The position numbers and the translations under genes are program-made. Under the pieces are notes generated by a model, which saw nothing but the letters and a program-made list of their open reading frames with translations, was not told the origin of the DNA and made no database searches. Below are positions 34,159 through 44,178 of a stretch of DNA of 64,000 nucleotides, in pieces. Location: the NCBI GenBank assembly GCA_013178415.1, contig JABLXA010000007.1, forward strand, positions 88,202 through 152,201, given 5' to 3'. Each line of letters starts with the position of its first letter. Positions within the stretch are counted from its first letter, which is position 1. The stretch comes from Bacillota bacterium (GTDB lineage Bacteria > Bacillota > SHA-98 > Ch115).

Positions 34159-35952
34159 TCACCTTGCCATATCGAGCTGCGCCCGATACAGCCTATGATA
34201 GGCTCCCTTAGCCTTCAGTAGCTCTGAATGTGTGCCGCGCTCGATGATTCTGCCTGAATCGATGACAAGTATTTGGTCTGCATTGAGTATCGTAGAAAGA
34301 CGATGCGCAATCACAATGGACGTTCGCCCGCGCATGAGTGCCGCCACGGCTGCCTGGACCTTCCTTTCCGTCATTGTATCAACATGGGCCGTGGCCTCGT
34401 CAAGTATAAGGATACGAGTGTCTGCGATGAGCGCTCGAGCGAAGGATAGGAGTTGCCTTTGGCCGGAAGAGAGATTTGCACCCCTTTCAGTTAGAACCAT
34501 ATCCAGGCCGGACTCCTTTTCCCTAAATAACTCCTCTAATCCCACTGCAGATAACGCATTCCACATCATATCCTCTGTCGCCTCGGGATTGCCGAAGGCT
34601 AGATTTTGCCTTATGGTTCCCGAGAAGAGGAATGGGTCCTGGAGAACTAGTCCTATGAGTTTTCGGTAAGCACCTAGCTCCATTTGAGAAATATCTGCCC
34701 CATCCAGGAGTATCCTTCCTTTCTGCGGCGCGTAGAACCTCAATACAAGGTTGATAATGGATGTCTTGCCGGAGCCTGTATGTCCGACCAATGCCACGGT
34801 CTGCCCGGGCTTTACATTGAAGTTTATATCTTCAAGCACCCAGTCAGGAGCATCTGTGTTTGGATCATTATCATAGGCGAACCATACATGGTCGAATTCC
34901 AAATTCCCGGAAACCTTCGATGGCACCGGGATGGGATCACCTTGGGGACGCTCTGGCTTCGTGTCCAGGATTCTTTCTATCCGCACGGCTCCCGCCATGG
35001 CCCTCTGAATTATCCTGTATGCTTGAGAGAGCCCCCGGAGTGGACCGAAGCAGGTCCCTTGATAACCTAGAAATGCCACCAATGTGCCGGCAGTCGTGGT
35101 TCCCTGGAGAACCCACCGCCCTCCGAACCAAATGGTGAGCGCTGTGCTGGTTATCCACGCGAAGTCAACTATGGGCCAGAAGAAAGCGAATATGGAGGTC
35201 GCGCGGATTCCGGCTTGAAGCAGGCCGTCATTTGCCTTTGCGAATTTATCTCCAAACCGTTTCTGCGCTCTGAAGGCCTGAATGACTTTCATGCCGGAAA
35301 TTCCCTCTTGGGATGTAGCGTTTACCACTGAGGCCTGTTCGCGTACATTGTCTTCAGCCTTATCTATCTTGCTGCTCAAAAAAGTCATGGCAAAGATAAC
35401 AGGAATCAGCGTAAACACTGTGATAACTGTAAGCCTCCAGTCAAGCCAGATCATGAGGGCCAGATAGCCTGCTAGGGTCAATGTATCCATCACCATGCCT
35501 ACAATCGCGCTACTTACGAGATCAGATAATGCGTCCACGTCACTGGTGAGCCTAGTCACAACCTTGCCCACTGGGATGCCGTCAAAGTATGATACCGGTA
35601 TTCTCTGCAGGTGTTCAAAAAGGTCTTGACGCACACGAAAAATGGTATCCTGACCCACCTTGGCCATGAATCTTACCCTCAGGGCTATAAATAGGTTCAT
35701 CAAGGCAAGGATCGCAAGGGCCAATAGCCCCAGTTTCCAGAGTCCTACGAGATCTCCTCTGGCTATATGCATATCTATGGCAATCCGACTCAGGTAGGGC
35801 ATGATTATAGAACCAGCTGAGCTTGCCATCATGAACAGCAACGCTGCGGCCAGTCTACCGGTGTGAGGCGCTAAGTATGGCAGAAATCTCAGAAGACTTC
35901 TCCAGTTCCTTCCTGTAGCTTCTACTGGGTTGTCTGATATACTGCTTGACAC
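34159..35952 (-). CDS. ABC exporter half, canonical ATPase site (heterodimer subunit B)
   Basis: 597 residues. An N-terminal six-helix type IV exporter domain (about 20-320) is followed by an ATPase with Walker A GHTGSGKTS, Q-loop LVLQDPFLFSG, signature LSSGQRQLLSFARAL, Walker B ILILDEATAHVD with catalytic Glu, and H-loop IVIAHRLSTI. The neighbour has an altered Walker B, so the pair resembles TM287/288 or BmrCD heterodimers that export drugs or lipids. The first 31 bp overlap the upstream subunit gene. Confidence 0.93.
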   Translation of the reverse strand: MSSSISDNPVEATGRNWRSLLRFLPYLAPHTGRLAAALLFMMASSAGSIIMPYLSRIAIDMHIARGDLVGLWKLGLLALAILALMNLFIALRVRFMAKVGQDTIFRVRQDLFEHLQRIPVSYFDGIPVGKVVTRLTSDVDALSDLVSSAIVGMVMDTLTLAGYLALMIWLDWRLTVITVFTLIPVIFAMTFLSSKIDKAEDNVREQASVVNATSQEGISGMKVIQAFRAQKRFGDKFAKANDGLLQAGIRATSIFAFFWPIVDFAWITSTALTIWFGGRWVLQGTTTAGTLVAFLGYQGTCFGPLRGLSQAYRIIQRAMAGAVRIERILDTKPERPQGDPIPVPSKVSGNLEFDHVWFAYDNDPNTDAPDWVLEDINFNVKPGQTVALVGHTGSGKTSIINLVLRFYAPQKGRILLDGADISQMELGAYRKLIGLVLQDPFLFSGTIRQNLAFGNPEATEDMMWNALSAVGLEELFREKESGLDMVLTERGANLSSGQRQLLSFARALIADTRILILDEATAHVDTMTERKVQAAVAALMRGRTSIVIAHRLSTILNADQILVIDSGRIIERGTHSELLKAKGAYHRLYRAQLDMAR

Positions 35953-37727
35953 AGCGCATCACCTCCGCGGCTTAGTGCCTCGTCATGCCATTGCTTTGCA
36001 TCCCCCATCTGGACGTCATAGAGGGCCTTGTAGGCGCCCCCAAGGGCCAAGAGTTCATCATGTGTACCTCTTTCGACGACCATCCCGCCATCCATAAGGA
36101 GAATTTCATCAGCCATCATGGCAGAGCTTACTCTTTGAGTGACGATGACGACCGTCCGTCCCTTGAATAACTCATTGAGCGCCCGGCGTAAAGTGGCCTC
36201 GGTTTTCATATCTAGGCTTGCCGAGGAATCATCGAGTATTATGATAGGCGGGTCTACAAGGAGGGCGCGAGCGATAGCAATGCGCTGCTGCTCTCCCCCA
36301 GAGAGCCCAAGCCCCCTCTCACCGATGATAGTCTCATACCCGAGCGGGAAGGCGGAAATAAAATCATGAGCTTGTGCTACCCTTGCTGCCTGCTCAATCA
36401 GAGATTGTGGAGCATCAGGCTTGCCGATGGCTATATTCTCCCGCACAGTATCAGAGAAGAGGAAATTGTCCTGGAATACAAATCCGATGTTGCGACGCAG
36501 CGTTTCAAGGGACCATTCCCTTACATCCACTCCATCAATGGTTACTCTCCCTGCAGTGGCGTCATAAAACCGCGGTATAAGGTTTGCAACAGTGGTCTTA
36601 CCTGAGCCTGTAGGGCCGAGAAGGGCGACTGTGCGGCCCGGAGGCACATCGAGGTTGAAATCAAGGATGGCTGCCTCATCACTATCTTGATAGTTGAAAC
36701 CAACCTTCTCAAATCTTATGTGACCCGCGATCCGATCTGGCATAAAAGGTTTGTCAGGCTCGGGCATCGAATCTGGCTCCCCCAGGACTTTGTAGATTCT
36801 TGCAGCTCCAGCGGATGCGCGCTGGACAAGCTCGGCCAGCCACCCGATTTGCCTTATTGGCCAGATTATCATCCCTGCGAACGAGGTGAAAGCCACGAGC
36901 GTCCCAAGGCTCATCTGGTGGTTTATCACTTTCATCCCGCCGGCTATGAGCGCGATGAGCCCTGTGGCTGCGCCCAGAAAGTCGAGGGTAGGGTGGGTGA
37001 GGGAATTAAGTCTTACGACATCCAGGTTCGCCTGATAGACCTTGGCGTTTTCCCTGCCGAATCTTTCTCCTTCTTCATATTCACGAGAAAATGCCTTCAC
37101 AACTCTGATACCTGAGATATTCTCTTGCGCAGCAGAGTGCAGGCGACCAGAGTATTCTTGAACCTTTCGATATATGGGACCAATGCGGGCGCCATAATAC
37201 ATGGTCACGATGAATATCAAGGGGCATAGACTGAGGACAGCTATAGATAGGATAAGATCAAGGCGTAGCATCGCTATCAGCATTCCGACAGTCTGGATCA
37301 TATTTACCACAATAATAAGAACCACAAAACCCGTGCCATCCCGGACGGCATCAACATCCCTAGTCAATATGGACATGAGGTCTCCGGTTCTGTTCCTGTC
37401 GAAGAAAGGAAATGGCAAATAGAGGAGTTTCTGAAATATGAGAGATCTCAGGTCTCGACCTATGTAATTTCCGGTGTTCTCCTGAAAATAGATCTCAGTA
37501 TAGATTCCGACAGCCCGAATGAAGGCAAGGGCCACAAGCCAGAACCCAATTCGAGTAAGAGTGCCCATAGCTTGATCTGCGCCCTTCCCGATCACGTCAA
37601 AAGCTGACTTCATCAGCATAGGCACCACTATGATCGTTCCCCCGTCTATGATCATTCCGGTAAGAGCCGCAAAACGCCGCCACCAGTGACGTGGGCCAAG
37701 CCAGAATGCTTTCCAAAGGTACCGCAT
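35922..37727 (-). CDS. ABC exporter half, degenerate ATPase site (heterodimer subunit A)
   Basis: 601 residues from the second ATG (37727), 8 nt after GGGAGG; the ATG at 37733 is too close to it. Six membrane helices precede an ATPase domain with Walker A GPTGSGKTT, signature LSGGEQQRIAIARAL and Walker B IIILDDSSASLD, in which Asp replaces the catalytic Glu, as in the non-catalytic site of heterodimeric exporters. It is translationally coupled to the partner. The leader region 37734-37880 lies behind a leftward terminator. Confidence 0.93.
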   Translation of the reverse strand: MRYLWKAFWLGPRHWWRRFAALTGMIIDGGTIIVVPMLMKSAFDVIGKGADQAMGTLTRIGFWLVALAFIRAVGIYTEIYFQENTGNYIGRDLRSLIFQKLLYLPFPFFDRNRTGDLMSILTRDVDAVRDGTGFVVLIIVVNMIQTVGMLIAMLRLDLILSIAVLSLCPLIFIVTMYYGARIGPIYRKVQEYSGRLHSAAQENISGIRVVKAFSREYEEGERFGRENAKVYQANLDVVRLNSLTHPTLDFLGAATGLIALIAGGMKVINHQMSLGTLVAFTSFAGMIIWPIRQIGWLAELVQRASAGAARIYKVLGEPDSMPEPDKPFMPDRIAGHIRFEKVGFNYQDSDEAAILDFNLDVPPGRTVALLGPTGSGKTTVANLIPRFYDATAGRVTIDGVDVREWSLETLRRNIGFVFQDNFLFSDTVRENIAIGKPDAPQSLIEQAARVAQAHDFISAFPLGYETIIGERGLGLSGGEQQRIAIARALLVDPPIIILDDSSASLDMKTEATLRRALNELFKGRTVVIVTQRVSSAMMADEILLMDGGMVVERGTHDELLALGGAYKALYDVQMGDAKQWHDEALSRGGDALCQAVYQTTQ

Positions 37728-37880
37728 AAGCATGCCTCCCTATGCTATAGATCGCCATGTCCGGGATCGGAAGGTAACATCGCCATACAGCCGCGCAGTT
37801 GCCAGATGACCGCATATGGTCATGTCCTGTTTTGAATTCGGGTTTGGGGTAACCCATATATTCGCATGAAATCAGGCACA

Positions 37881-37911
37881 CAAAAATGCGGGTGGCATAT
37901 ACCACCCGCAT
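37881..37911 (-). terminator. Leftward rho-independent terminator upstream of the exporter operon
   Basis: ATGCGGGTGG (37886-37895) pairs perfectly with CCACCCGCAT (37902-37911). On the minus strand the stem is followed by TTTTTG (37886-37881). It lies about 150 bp before the exporter start, so it either ends a gene now lost or acts as an attenuator in the exporter leader. Confidence 0.75.
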
Positions 37912-38262
37912 CGAGATCGCTGGCATGTTCCCCGAAGAGTTATTTCGGGTCTATAAGGAACTTTCGCGGAGCAGATGGCATGCCTGGCCTTCTTCTGCTG
38001 AGATCAGACGCGGGACTATCCGACGCCCTTCTAAATGTAGTGGGGCTAAAGCGCATCGGATTTGCCAGCTGATGAACCATCTGCATCATCCAAACGCTCC
38101 TTTATTCGGCAAGATTACCGATTTTTATAAGAAGCAGCAATTTGATTCTACTATGCCAGATAATCCTCGTCAATAGTTTTTGCGGGTCGCAACAGGAGGG
38201 ATTGACATGTTCATTAAACGTTCATGGGATCCGAAGGTGAAAAATCCCAAAATACATAAGCA
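37912..38262. other. Gap between exporter and IS element; contains a truncated gene start
   Basis: At 38207 an ATG preceded by AGGAGGGATTGAC starts MFIKRSWDPKVKNPKIHK and then runs straight into the IS end at 38263. It may be the start of another transposase or an unrelated gene interrupted by the insertion. Otherwise no gene seen. Confidence 0.4.
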
Positions 38263-38504
38263 ACCCGAGTTTGACAACCCGTTTGGAATAATCCCTGCTA
38301 GATCGGCATTTTTCGACTAAAACCCCATCTTTTGTGGTCGAATCAATGAGCCAAGCCTCCCTAGTGTTCCACATCCAATTCTAACATCCATAACCCCCTG
38401 GACTTAAAAAACTTTTTGATGGATCTCCAAATATTTACTTGTACCTTTTAAACCCCAGTGATATCCTTGATAGTAGTCGAATTCATAAGGGGGTCTCCAG
38501 GATC

Positions 38505-40340
38505 ATGTTCCTCAAGAAACCGTCAATAGAACTCCAGATGGAGGCTACAGGAATTACTACACCCTCGTCAGGTCTGTCAGGGTTGACGGCATCCCAAGGC
38601 ATGAGACCTTGATCTACTTCGGAGCACTGTCCGACGCAGAAGCTCAGGGTATACAAAATGCCATAAACACCCCCAAGAACCCTGACATCTCATTCGTCGG
38701 CGTGACCAAGTTCGGCGCGTCCACGCACTATCAATTCCTGGAACTGTGGTTGCTTCATTGGGTGTACATGTCCTGGGGACTCCATCAACTCCTTGGCAGG
38801 ATCAAATATGCTGAACTCCTGATCCTCAACAGGGCTGTCGATCCAACCAGCAAGATCGGCGTCTTCGAGTGGGCGCCCAAAACTGCTTGCCCGGCATTTC
38901 TTGGCGTTCCTAGTTCAGCTGATGTGGATTTTGAGAAATATCGGGACCTTGACCGGCTATCCAAAAAACAGGATGAGATAATGACATACCTGTATCATGC
39001 CCTGGAAAGCAGAGGGCTTTGCAATGATTCCACCTTTCTCTACGACATGACGGCAACATTCATGGAAGGCGCCAAGTGCCTGATAGCAGGGTATGGACAT
39101 TCTCCCGGCGGGAAGGCCGGGCACAAGCAGATAAAGATAGCGCTCGCCGTCACAAGGGATGGATATCCATTTTACTGGGAGGTGTTAAATGGCAAAACCG
39201 GCGAAAAGACCACGATTAAACACATGGTTCTTCAGCTCAAGAAGCTTTTCGGGATCAAAAGCTGCACCTTTGTCTTCGACAGGGGAATGGTGTCGGAAGG
39301 GGATTTCAAGATAATTGAATCAGCAGGGTGCACATATCTTGGCGCCATTGTATCCGATACTTTGAGGTCAGAGCAGTTCCTAGGGCTTGCCCAGCTTGCG
39401 AATATAGACCTCGACAGGTGCAGAAAATTGGCCTTTGACCTCGCAGAGGCTGAAGATTTGACGAAAGTGAACATTCCAGAGGAACTGGATGGGTTCAGCA
39501 TTCATGAGAAGGCGAGGGTATTCTATAGGACATACAAGAGGTGCAAGACCCGGTATATAGTCATTTTTAACCCAGAGCTTTGCGTCACGAGGAAAGAGAA
39601 CAGGAACCAGCGGATTGAAAAGGCGAAGGCGGAGATAAGGGAGTTGAATAGCGAGCTATCGGAGGCCGCAAAGGATAGAAAGCTCGGACCCGTTGAAACC
39701 AAGGTCAAGGATATTTTTTAAGCAATTTGGAACTAAAGGGCGTGTATGAGGCGGTGATTGATAACGTTACGATACAGAGGTCTCCAAGCCCTGATAAGGG
39801 ATCGAAGTCCATAAGCTCCTTCAGGGTTGAGCTCGCAGTGAACCAAGAGAAACTTTCTCTCATCGAGGCTTATGATGGACTTTACTGCCTATACACGGAT
39901 TTGTCGGAAGAAATTCTATTGTAGAACAGGCAATCGAGGTATACCGCAAGAAAGCCACAATAGAAGATGTGTTTAGGACCATTGGGTCAGATGTCAAGCT
40001 TCGCCCCGTATGGGTGAGAACAGAGGATCGGGTAAAGGGGCATGTGACGGTATGTGTTCTGGCGTATCTTCTTCTTAACTCGTTAGAACACCGGGTGAAA
40101 GGGTATCCCACCAAGTATCAGACATCAGACTCGATAATTGAGAAGCTGTCGAGGTGTACAATAGACGAGTATCAGTTCCCTGGGATAGAGAGGCCAATAA
40201 GGACGATGACCAAACCCACGTGTGATCAGATAGAGCTGTTTGAAGCCTTGGGGCTGAAGGATATTCTGCTGCCCCGCCACATAGATCCGATATTGAAGAG
40301 CGAAAGCTTCATAAACATAGATCCTCCGGCTGAGAACTAA
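38505..40340 (+). pseudogene. IS1634-family transposase, several frameshifts
   Basis: The start MFLKK at 38505 shifts frame after about 6 codons. Then NRTPDGGYRNYYTLVRSVRV and RHETLIYFGALSDAEAQGI run on to the long open part ending at 39721. The DDE core is partly visible: DSTFLYDMTATFMEG, VFDRGMVSEGDF and YIVIFNPEL. Two more shifts (about 39722 and 39915) lead to IDEYQFPGIERPI and the final stop 40340. With at least three shifts it cannot be active. Confidence 0.85.
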
Positions 40341-40423
40341 TAATATCTGGATGGATGCTCGACGGCGATGAAGTCGTACTCGTGGATCAGCCGGGCTGAG
40401 AACTAATAATATCTGGATGGATG
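40328..40423 (+). repeat. Two 30-bp direct repeats spaced 36 bp
   Basis: GGCTGAGAACTAATAATATC and the following 10 bases occur at 40328-40357 and 40394-40423. The first copy spans the transposase stop codon, and similarity extends a few bases to its left (GATC..CCGG), so this looks like a tandem duplication of a 66-bp unit at the IS end rather than CRISPR. Confidence 0.6.
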
Positions 40424-40518
40424 AGGTGTAGTCAAAGGTTATTAAGGGCCGGTTTGGAAAATCCCATACCACAGGCATTTTTTCGCGCCATATTGTCAAA
40501 CTCGGGTAGCTATGAGTC

Positions 40519-40619
40519 GCTCATATCGATCATCGTTATTCTTTAGATGACAAGACCGGTTGCTTGAGGAGAGCGTGCTGCAGCCTGCTCATATCGATCA
40601 TCGTTATTCTTTAGATGAC
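40519..40619 (+). repeat. Two 33-bp direct repeats spaced 35 bp
   Basis: GCTCATATCGATCATCGTTA and the following 13 bases occur at 40519-40551 and 40587-40619, identical. Repeat and spacer lengths are CRISPR-like, but there are only two copies and the sequence is unlike the main repeat. Confidence 0.55.
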
Positions 40620-40817
40620 CCAAGCCCTACGGCAGCCCCCCCTTAATCCTCGCGATCACTTTGTCGTCGACCCCCGGTAGCGCATTTTTCCCGGGGGGTC
40701 GACGACAGAAGGAAAATCGTCAGGAGCGTCGAATTTACTGTGAGAAAGGGCAGATAGGCATGTCACGCATATGTGACGCCGACCAGCCCTGCTACAGAAA
40801 AATCCCTGCTAAAACAG
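40620..40817 (+). promoter_or_regulatory. Probable CRISPR leader with a large hairpin
   Basis: This 198-bp non-coding stretch lies on the 5' side of the first repeat. The repeat ends ATGGAAAC, the usual 8-nt crRNA tag, so transcription is rightward and the leader belongs here. GTCGTCGACCCCC (40663-40675) pairs with GGGGGTCGACGAC (40694-40706). The last repeat copies at the right side end in damage, consistent with leader on the left. Confidence 0.6.
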
Positions 40818-43755
40818 GTTTTTAGTCTACCTATGAGGGATGGAAACAAAGTAGTCAAGGAGCAGGCACGGGCCATTATCGAGTTTTTAGTCTACCTATG
40901 AGGGATGGAAACATATTCCACCAGCCACGAGCGGCCTTGGGAGCACCAGTTTTTAGTCTACCTATGAGGGATGGAAACATAGCCCAACCAACAGAAATAA
41001 CATAAGTAAATTCCGTTTTTAGTCTACCTATGAGGGATGGAAACTAACCTTTTCGCAGCCCCTCAAGAAATCGCTGCGAGTTTTTAGTCTACCTATGAGG
41101 GATGGAAACCTCTTCTTGCCCATCGTCAGTCCTCCCCGCCAGTGGGTTTTTAGTCTACCTATGAGGGATGGAAACCACGATATGGGCAGGAGGACATGGA
41201 AGCATGTCCTAAGTTTTTAGTCTACCTATGAGGGATGGAAACATCCTCACGCAGGTGCCATGGGATGTGTTCGAGGGGTTTTTAGTCTACCTATGAGGGA
41301 TGGAAACGCGCATGATCTCCACAGATATGGGGAGCCATTTCCAGTTTTTAGTCTACCTATGAGGGATGGAAACCCCTCGACTGCGTAAAGATCTTCGGCT
41401 CCCTGTCAGGTTTTTAGTCTACCTATGAGGGATGGAAACCCAGGAATATTAGAAGTGCGCTTAGATGGAGGGATAGTTTTTAGTCTACCTATGAGGGATG
41501 GAAACCATGTCACCTCATTAGTCGCTTGAAATATGTAACCAGTTTTTAGTCTACCTATGAGGGATGGAAACTCGTCTCTGGGTATTCATGAGATTCCTGT
41601 CCCTGTCGTTTTTAGTCTACCTATGAGGGATGGAAACCTGGCCTTCAATCTAAACTGGAAAAAATTAGAATATGTTTTTAGTCTACCTATGAGGGATGGA
41701 AACTTCTAATTAACGGTGCTCGTCGCCCATCCTTATAAGTTTTTAGTCTACCTATGAGGGATGGAAACTGGTTTCCGAAGGACGATGCAACCCTGAGCGA
41801 GAAAGTTTTTAGTCTACCTATGAGGGATGGAAACAGATTTTGATTTTATATGTATTACCACAGCGCCGACGTTTTTAGTCTACCTATGAGGGATGGAAAC
41901 CGATTCGAGTGAAGTCCACTTTGGCTCGCCTCCGTTCGTTTTTAGTCTACCTATGAGGGATGGAAACCGATTCGAGTGAAGTCCACTTTGGCTCGCCTCC
42001 GTTCGTTTTTAGTCTACCTATGAGGGATGGAAACCGACATGCTCAACGTCGAGGAATTCCTGTAAACACCGGTTTTTAGTCTACCTATGAGGGATGGAAA
42101 CTGCCTCATGCGAGAAGGTTGACGTGAGAATCAGTCGTTTTTAGTCTACCTATGAGGGATGGAAACCTCGCCAATCTCTCGATGTCCCGCGCCACCCTGT
42201 GCGTTTTTAGTCTACCTATGAGGGATGGAAACAGCAGATCAGCCCGCTCTTTCTGGGCAGTTTCAGCGTTTTTAGTCTACCTATGAGGGATGGAAACAGT
42301 CTTCACCGCAGGAGCACCACCAGGACCGGGCACTGTTTTTAGTCTACCTATGAGGGATGGAAACCTTGTTCCAGCAGGACGGGTCCGCCACAGCCGTGAG
42401 TTTTTAGTCTACCTATGAGGGATGGAAACTCCCACCGTGAATGCCTCTTCCGGTGTCGCAGGATACTGTTTTTAGTCTACCTATGAGGGATGGAAACCCG
42501 GAGGATGCCATCACAGATCAGGATCTCCTGTTGAGTTTTTAGTCTACCTATGAGGGATGGAAACCCGGCTCAGCTCATGTTTTGTTTGTCCGCAAAGGTG
42601 TTTTTAGTCTACCTATGAGGGATGGAAACTGATGCTCGCAGACAAGCTCATGGATCTTGCCTGCGGGTTTTTAGTCTACCTATGAGGGATGGAAACATAG
42701 AACATGCGCCCCGCTGGGGGCAATGCCCGGATGTTTTTAGTCTACCTATGAGGGATGGAAACGACGGTGATATGTGCGGGGCTGGATTATGATTTCAAGT
42801 TTTTAGTCTACCTATGAGGGATGGAAACGAGTGTAGAGCTGGAGGCGATGATGGAGGCTGCCGAGGTTTTTAGTCTACCTATGAGGGATGGAAACGAAAA
42901 TTAAAGGGAGGGGAAAAGAATGAGAAAGGGGTTTTTAGTCTACCTATGAGGGATGGAAACCTCCAGGATATGGAAAAGGTGAAAAGGGAAGAATCGTTTT
43001 TAGTCTACCTATGAGGGATGGAAACTCAGGAGCAGATGTGCAACCTCACCAGTGGGGCGGGTTTTTAGTCTACCTATGAGGGATGGAAACGACGATAGGA
43101 GATGCAAAGAGATTTCCTTCATTCGGTTTTTAGTCTACCTATGAGGGATGGAAACCCGTCCGTCGTCTTAATGCTGGTAAGGTGGACTGCGTTTTTAGTC
43201 TACCTATGAGGGATGGAAACACCTCCGTCATAAAGAAATCTTTTGTGTGCCGTTTCGTTTTTAGTCTACCTATGAGGGATGGAAACTTGTTTCGGAGTTC
43301 AGATAGCGTATAATCCATTGTTTCGTTTTTAGTCTACCTATGAGGGATGGAAACCTTCCTGTAACCGGGCGTTTATGTCACCTATATGGAGTTTTTAGTC
43401 TACCTATGAGGGATGGAAACATTTCGGGACGGTCGCACATCCGCAACGAGTATTCAAGTTTTTAGTCTACCTATGAGGGATGGAAACATCTGAATGAACC
43501 GGAACTCTCGTAGAATCAAAGTATGTTTTTAGTCTACCTATGAGGGATGGAAACCCGGCCGGTTGGTCGTGGCGCTGGTGCAATATGCGGGTTTTTAGTC
43601 TACCTATGAGGGATGGAAACTAGGATAATACACTCTGCTTTGAACCAGGCTGTGGCCTGTTTTTAGTCTACCTATGAGGGATGGAAACTTTGACAATTTA
43701 TACAATCAGACGTATTGCCTGATCTGTTTTTAGTCTACCTATGAGGGATGGAAAC
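40818..43755 (+). CRISPR. CRISPR array, first segment: 45 repeats, 44 spacers
   Basis: A 30-bp repeat, GTTTTTAGTCTACC..TATGAGGGATGGAAAC, occurs 45 times without visible mismatch, with spacers of about 34-38 nt (period 65-67). The sequence is of the GTTTTTAGnCTACCTATnAGG..GAAAC class linked to type I-B or III systems in thermophilic clostridia. Two adjacent spacers (41901-41937 and 41968-42004) are identical. No cas gene is in the window. The segment is followed by an IS110 insertion and resumes at 45563. Confidence 0.98.
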
Positions 43756-43860
43756 ATCGAAAAATACACTTACGCCACCTATCTCAATGTTTTAAAGTTA
43801 GCTCTCTCGATCTCGCCTTCTCTCCATTTTTCAATAGATTAAACCGGCGTAGTAGTCGGG

Positions 43861-43966
43861 GCTGTGGATATGTGGGCAACGCGTAGCGTTGTCCAAGCAG
43901 CTGTGGACCCTGTGGGTAACCCCAAAGGGGTTATCCATAAGTCCACAGCTGCGCCATATCCACAGC
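43861..43966. ncRNA. Near-perfect three-way-junction palindrome in the IS110 non-coding end
   Basis: Outer stem GCTGTGGATATG (43861-43872) with CATATCCACAGC (43955-43966). Hairpin one: CAACGC-GTA-GCGTTG (43877-43891). Hairpin two: GCAGCTGTGGAC (43897-43908) with GTCCACAGCTGC (43941-43952), enclosing TGGGTAACCCC-AAA-GGGGTTATCCA (43913-43937). G-T pairs occur among the matches. It could be RNA, a DNA cruciform or a protein-binding cluster; several arms resemble DnaA boxes (ATATCCACA, TTATCCATA). RNA status is a guess. Confidence 0.4.
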
Positions 43967-44178
43967 CTTCCTTATTTCCTCAAATTCAACGCCTTGGGAG
44001 GATCCCCAGCCCATATCTACCCTCGACTTACCCTATCATGCCTCACTGGCTCATGGCCTTACAGTCCTTCGTTCTGCCTTCTGAGGGCGGGTGGGGCCTG
44101 CTTTACTCCGGTACAGGGTCGTTGCCCTAATGGTAGTAAACAGCTTCCCCCACCCAAGACGTTAAACCTTTTTCTCTT

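Larger units (their letters stand above)
38263..40507 (+). mobile_element. IS1634-like insertion sequence, inactive
   Basis: Perfect 15-bp terminal inverted repeats, ACCCGAGTTTGACAA at 38263-38277 and its complement at 40493-40507, enclose 2.25 kb. The single transposase gene is frameshifted. No clear target duplication is left. Confidence 0.8.

Noticed and set aside
40328..40423. 30-bp repeat pair considered as a CRISPR mini-array.
   Set aside because: The first copy contains the end of the transposase frame and similarity extends beyond the repeat; duplication of the IS end explains it.
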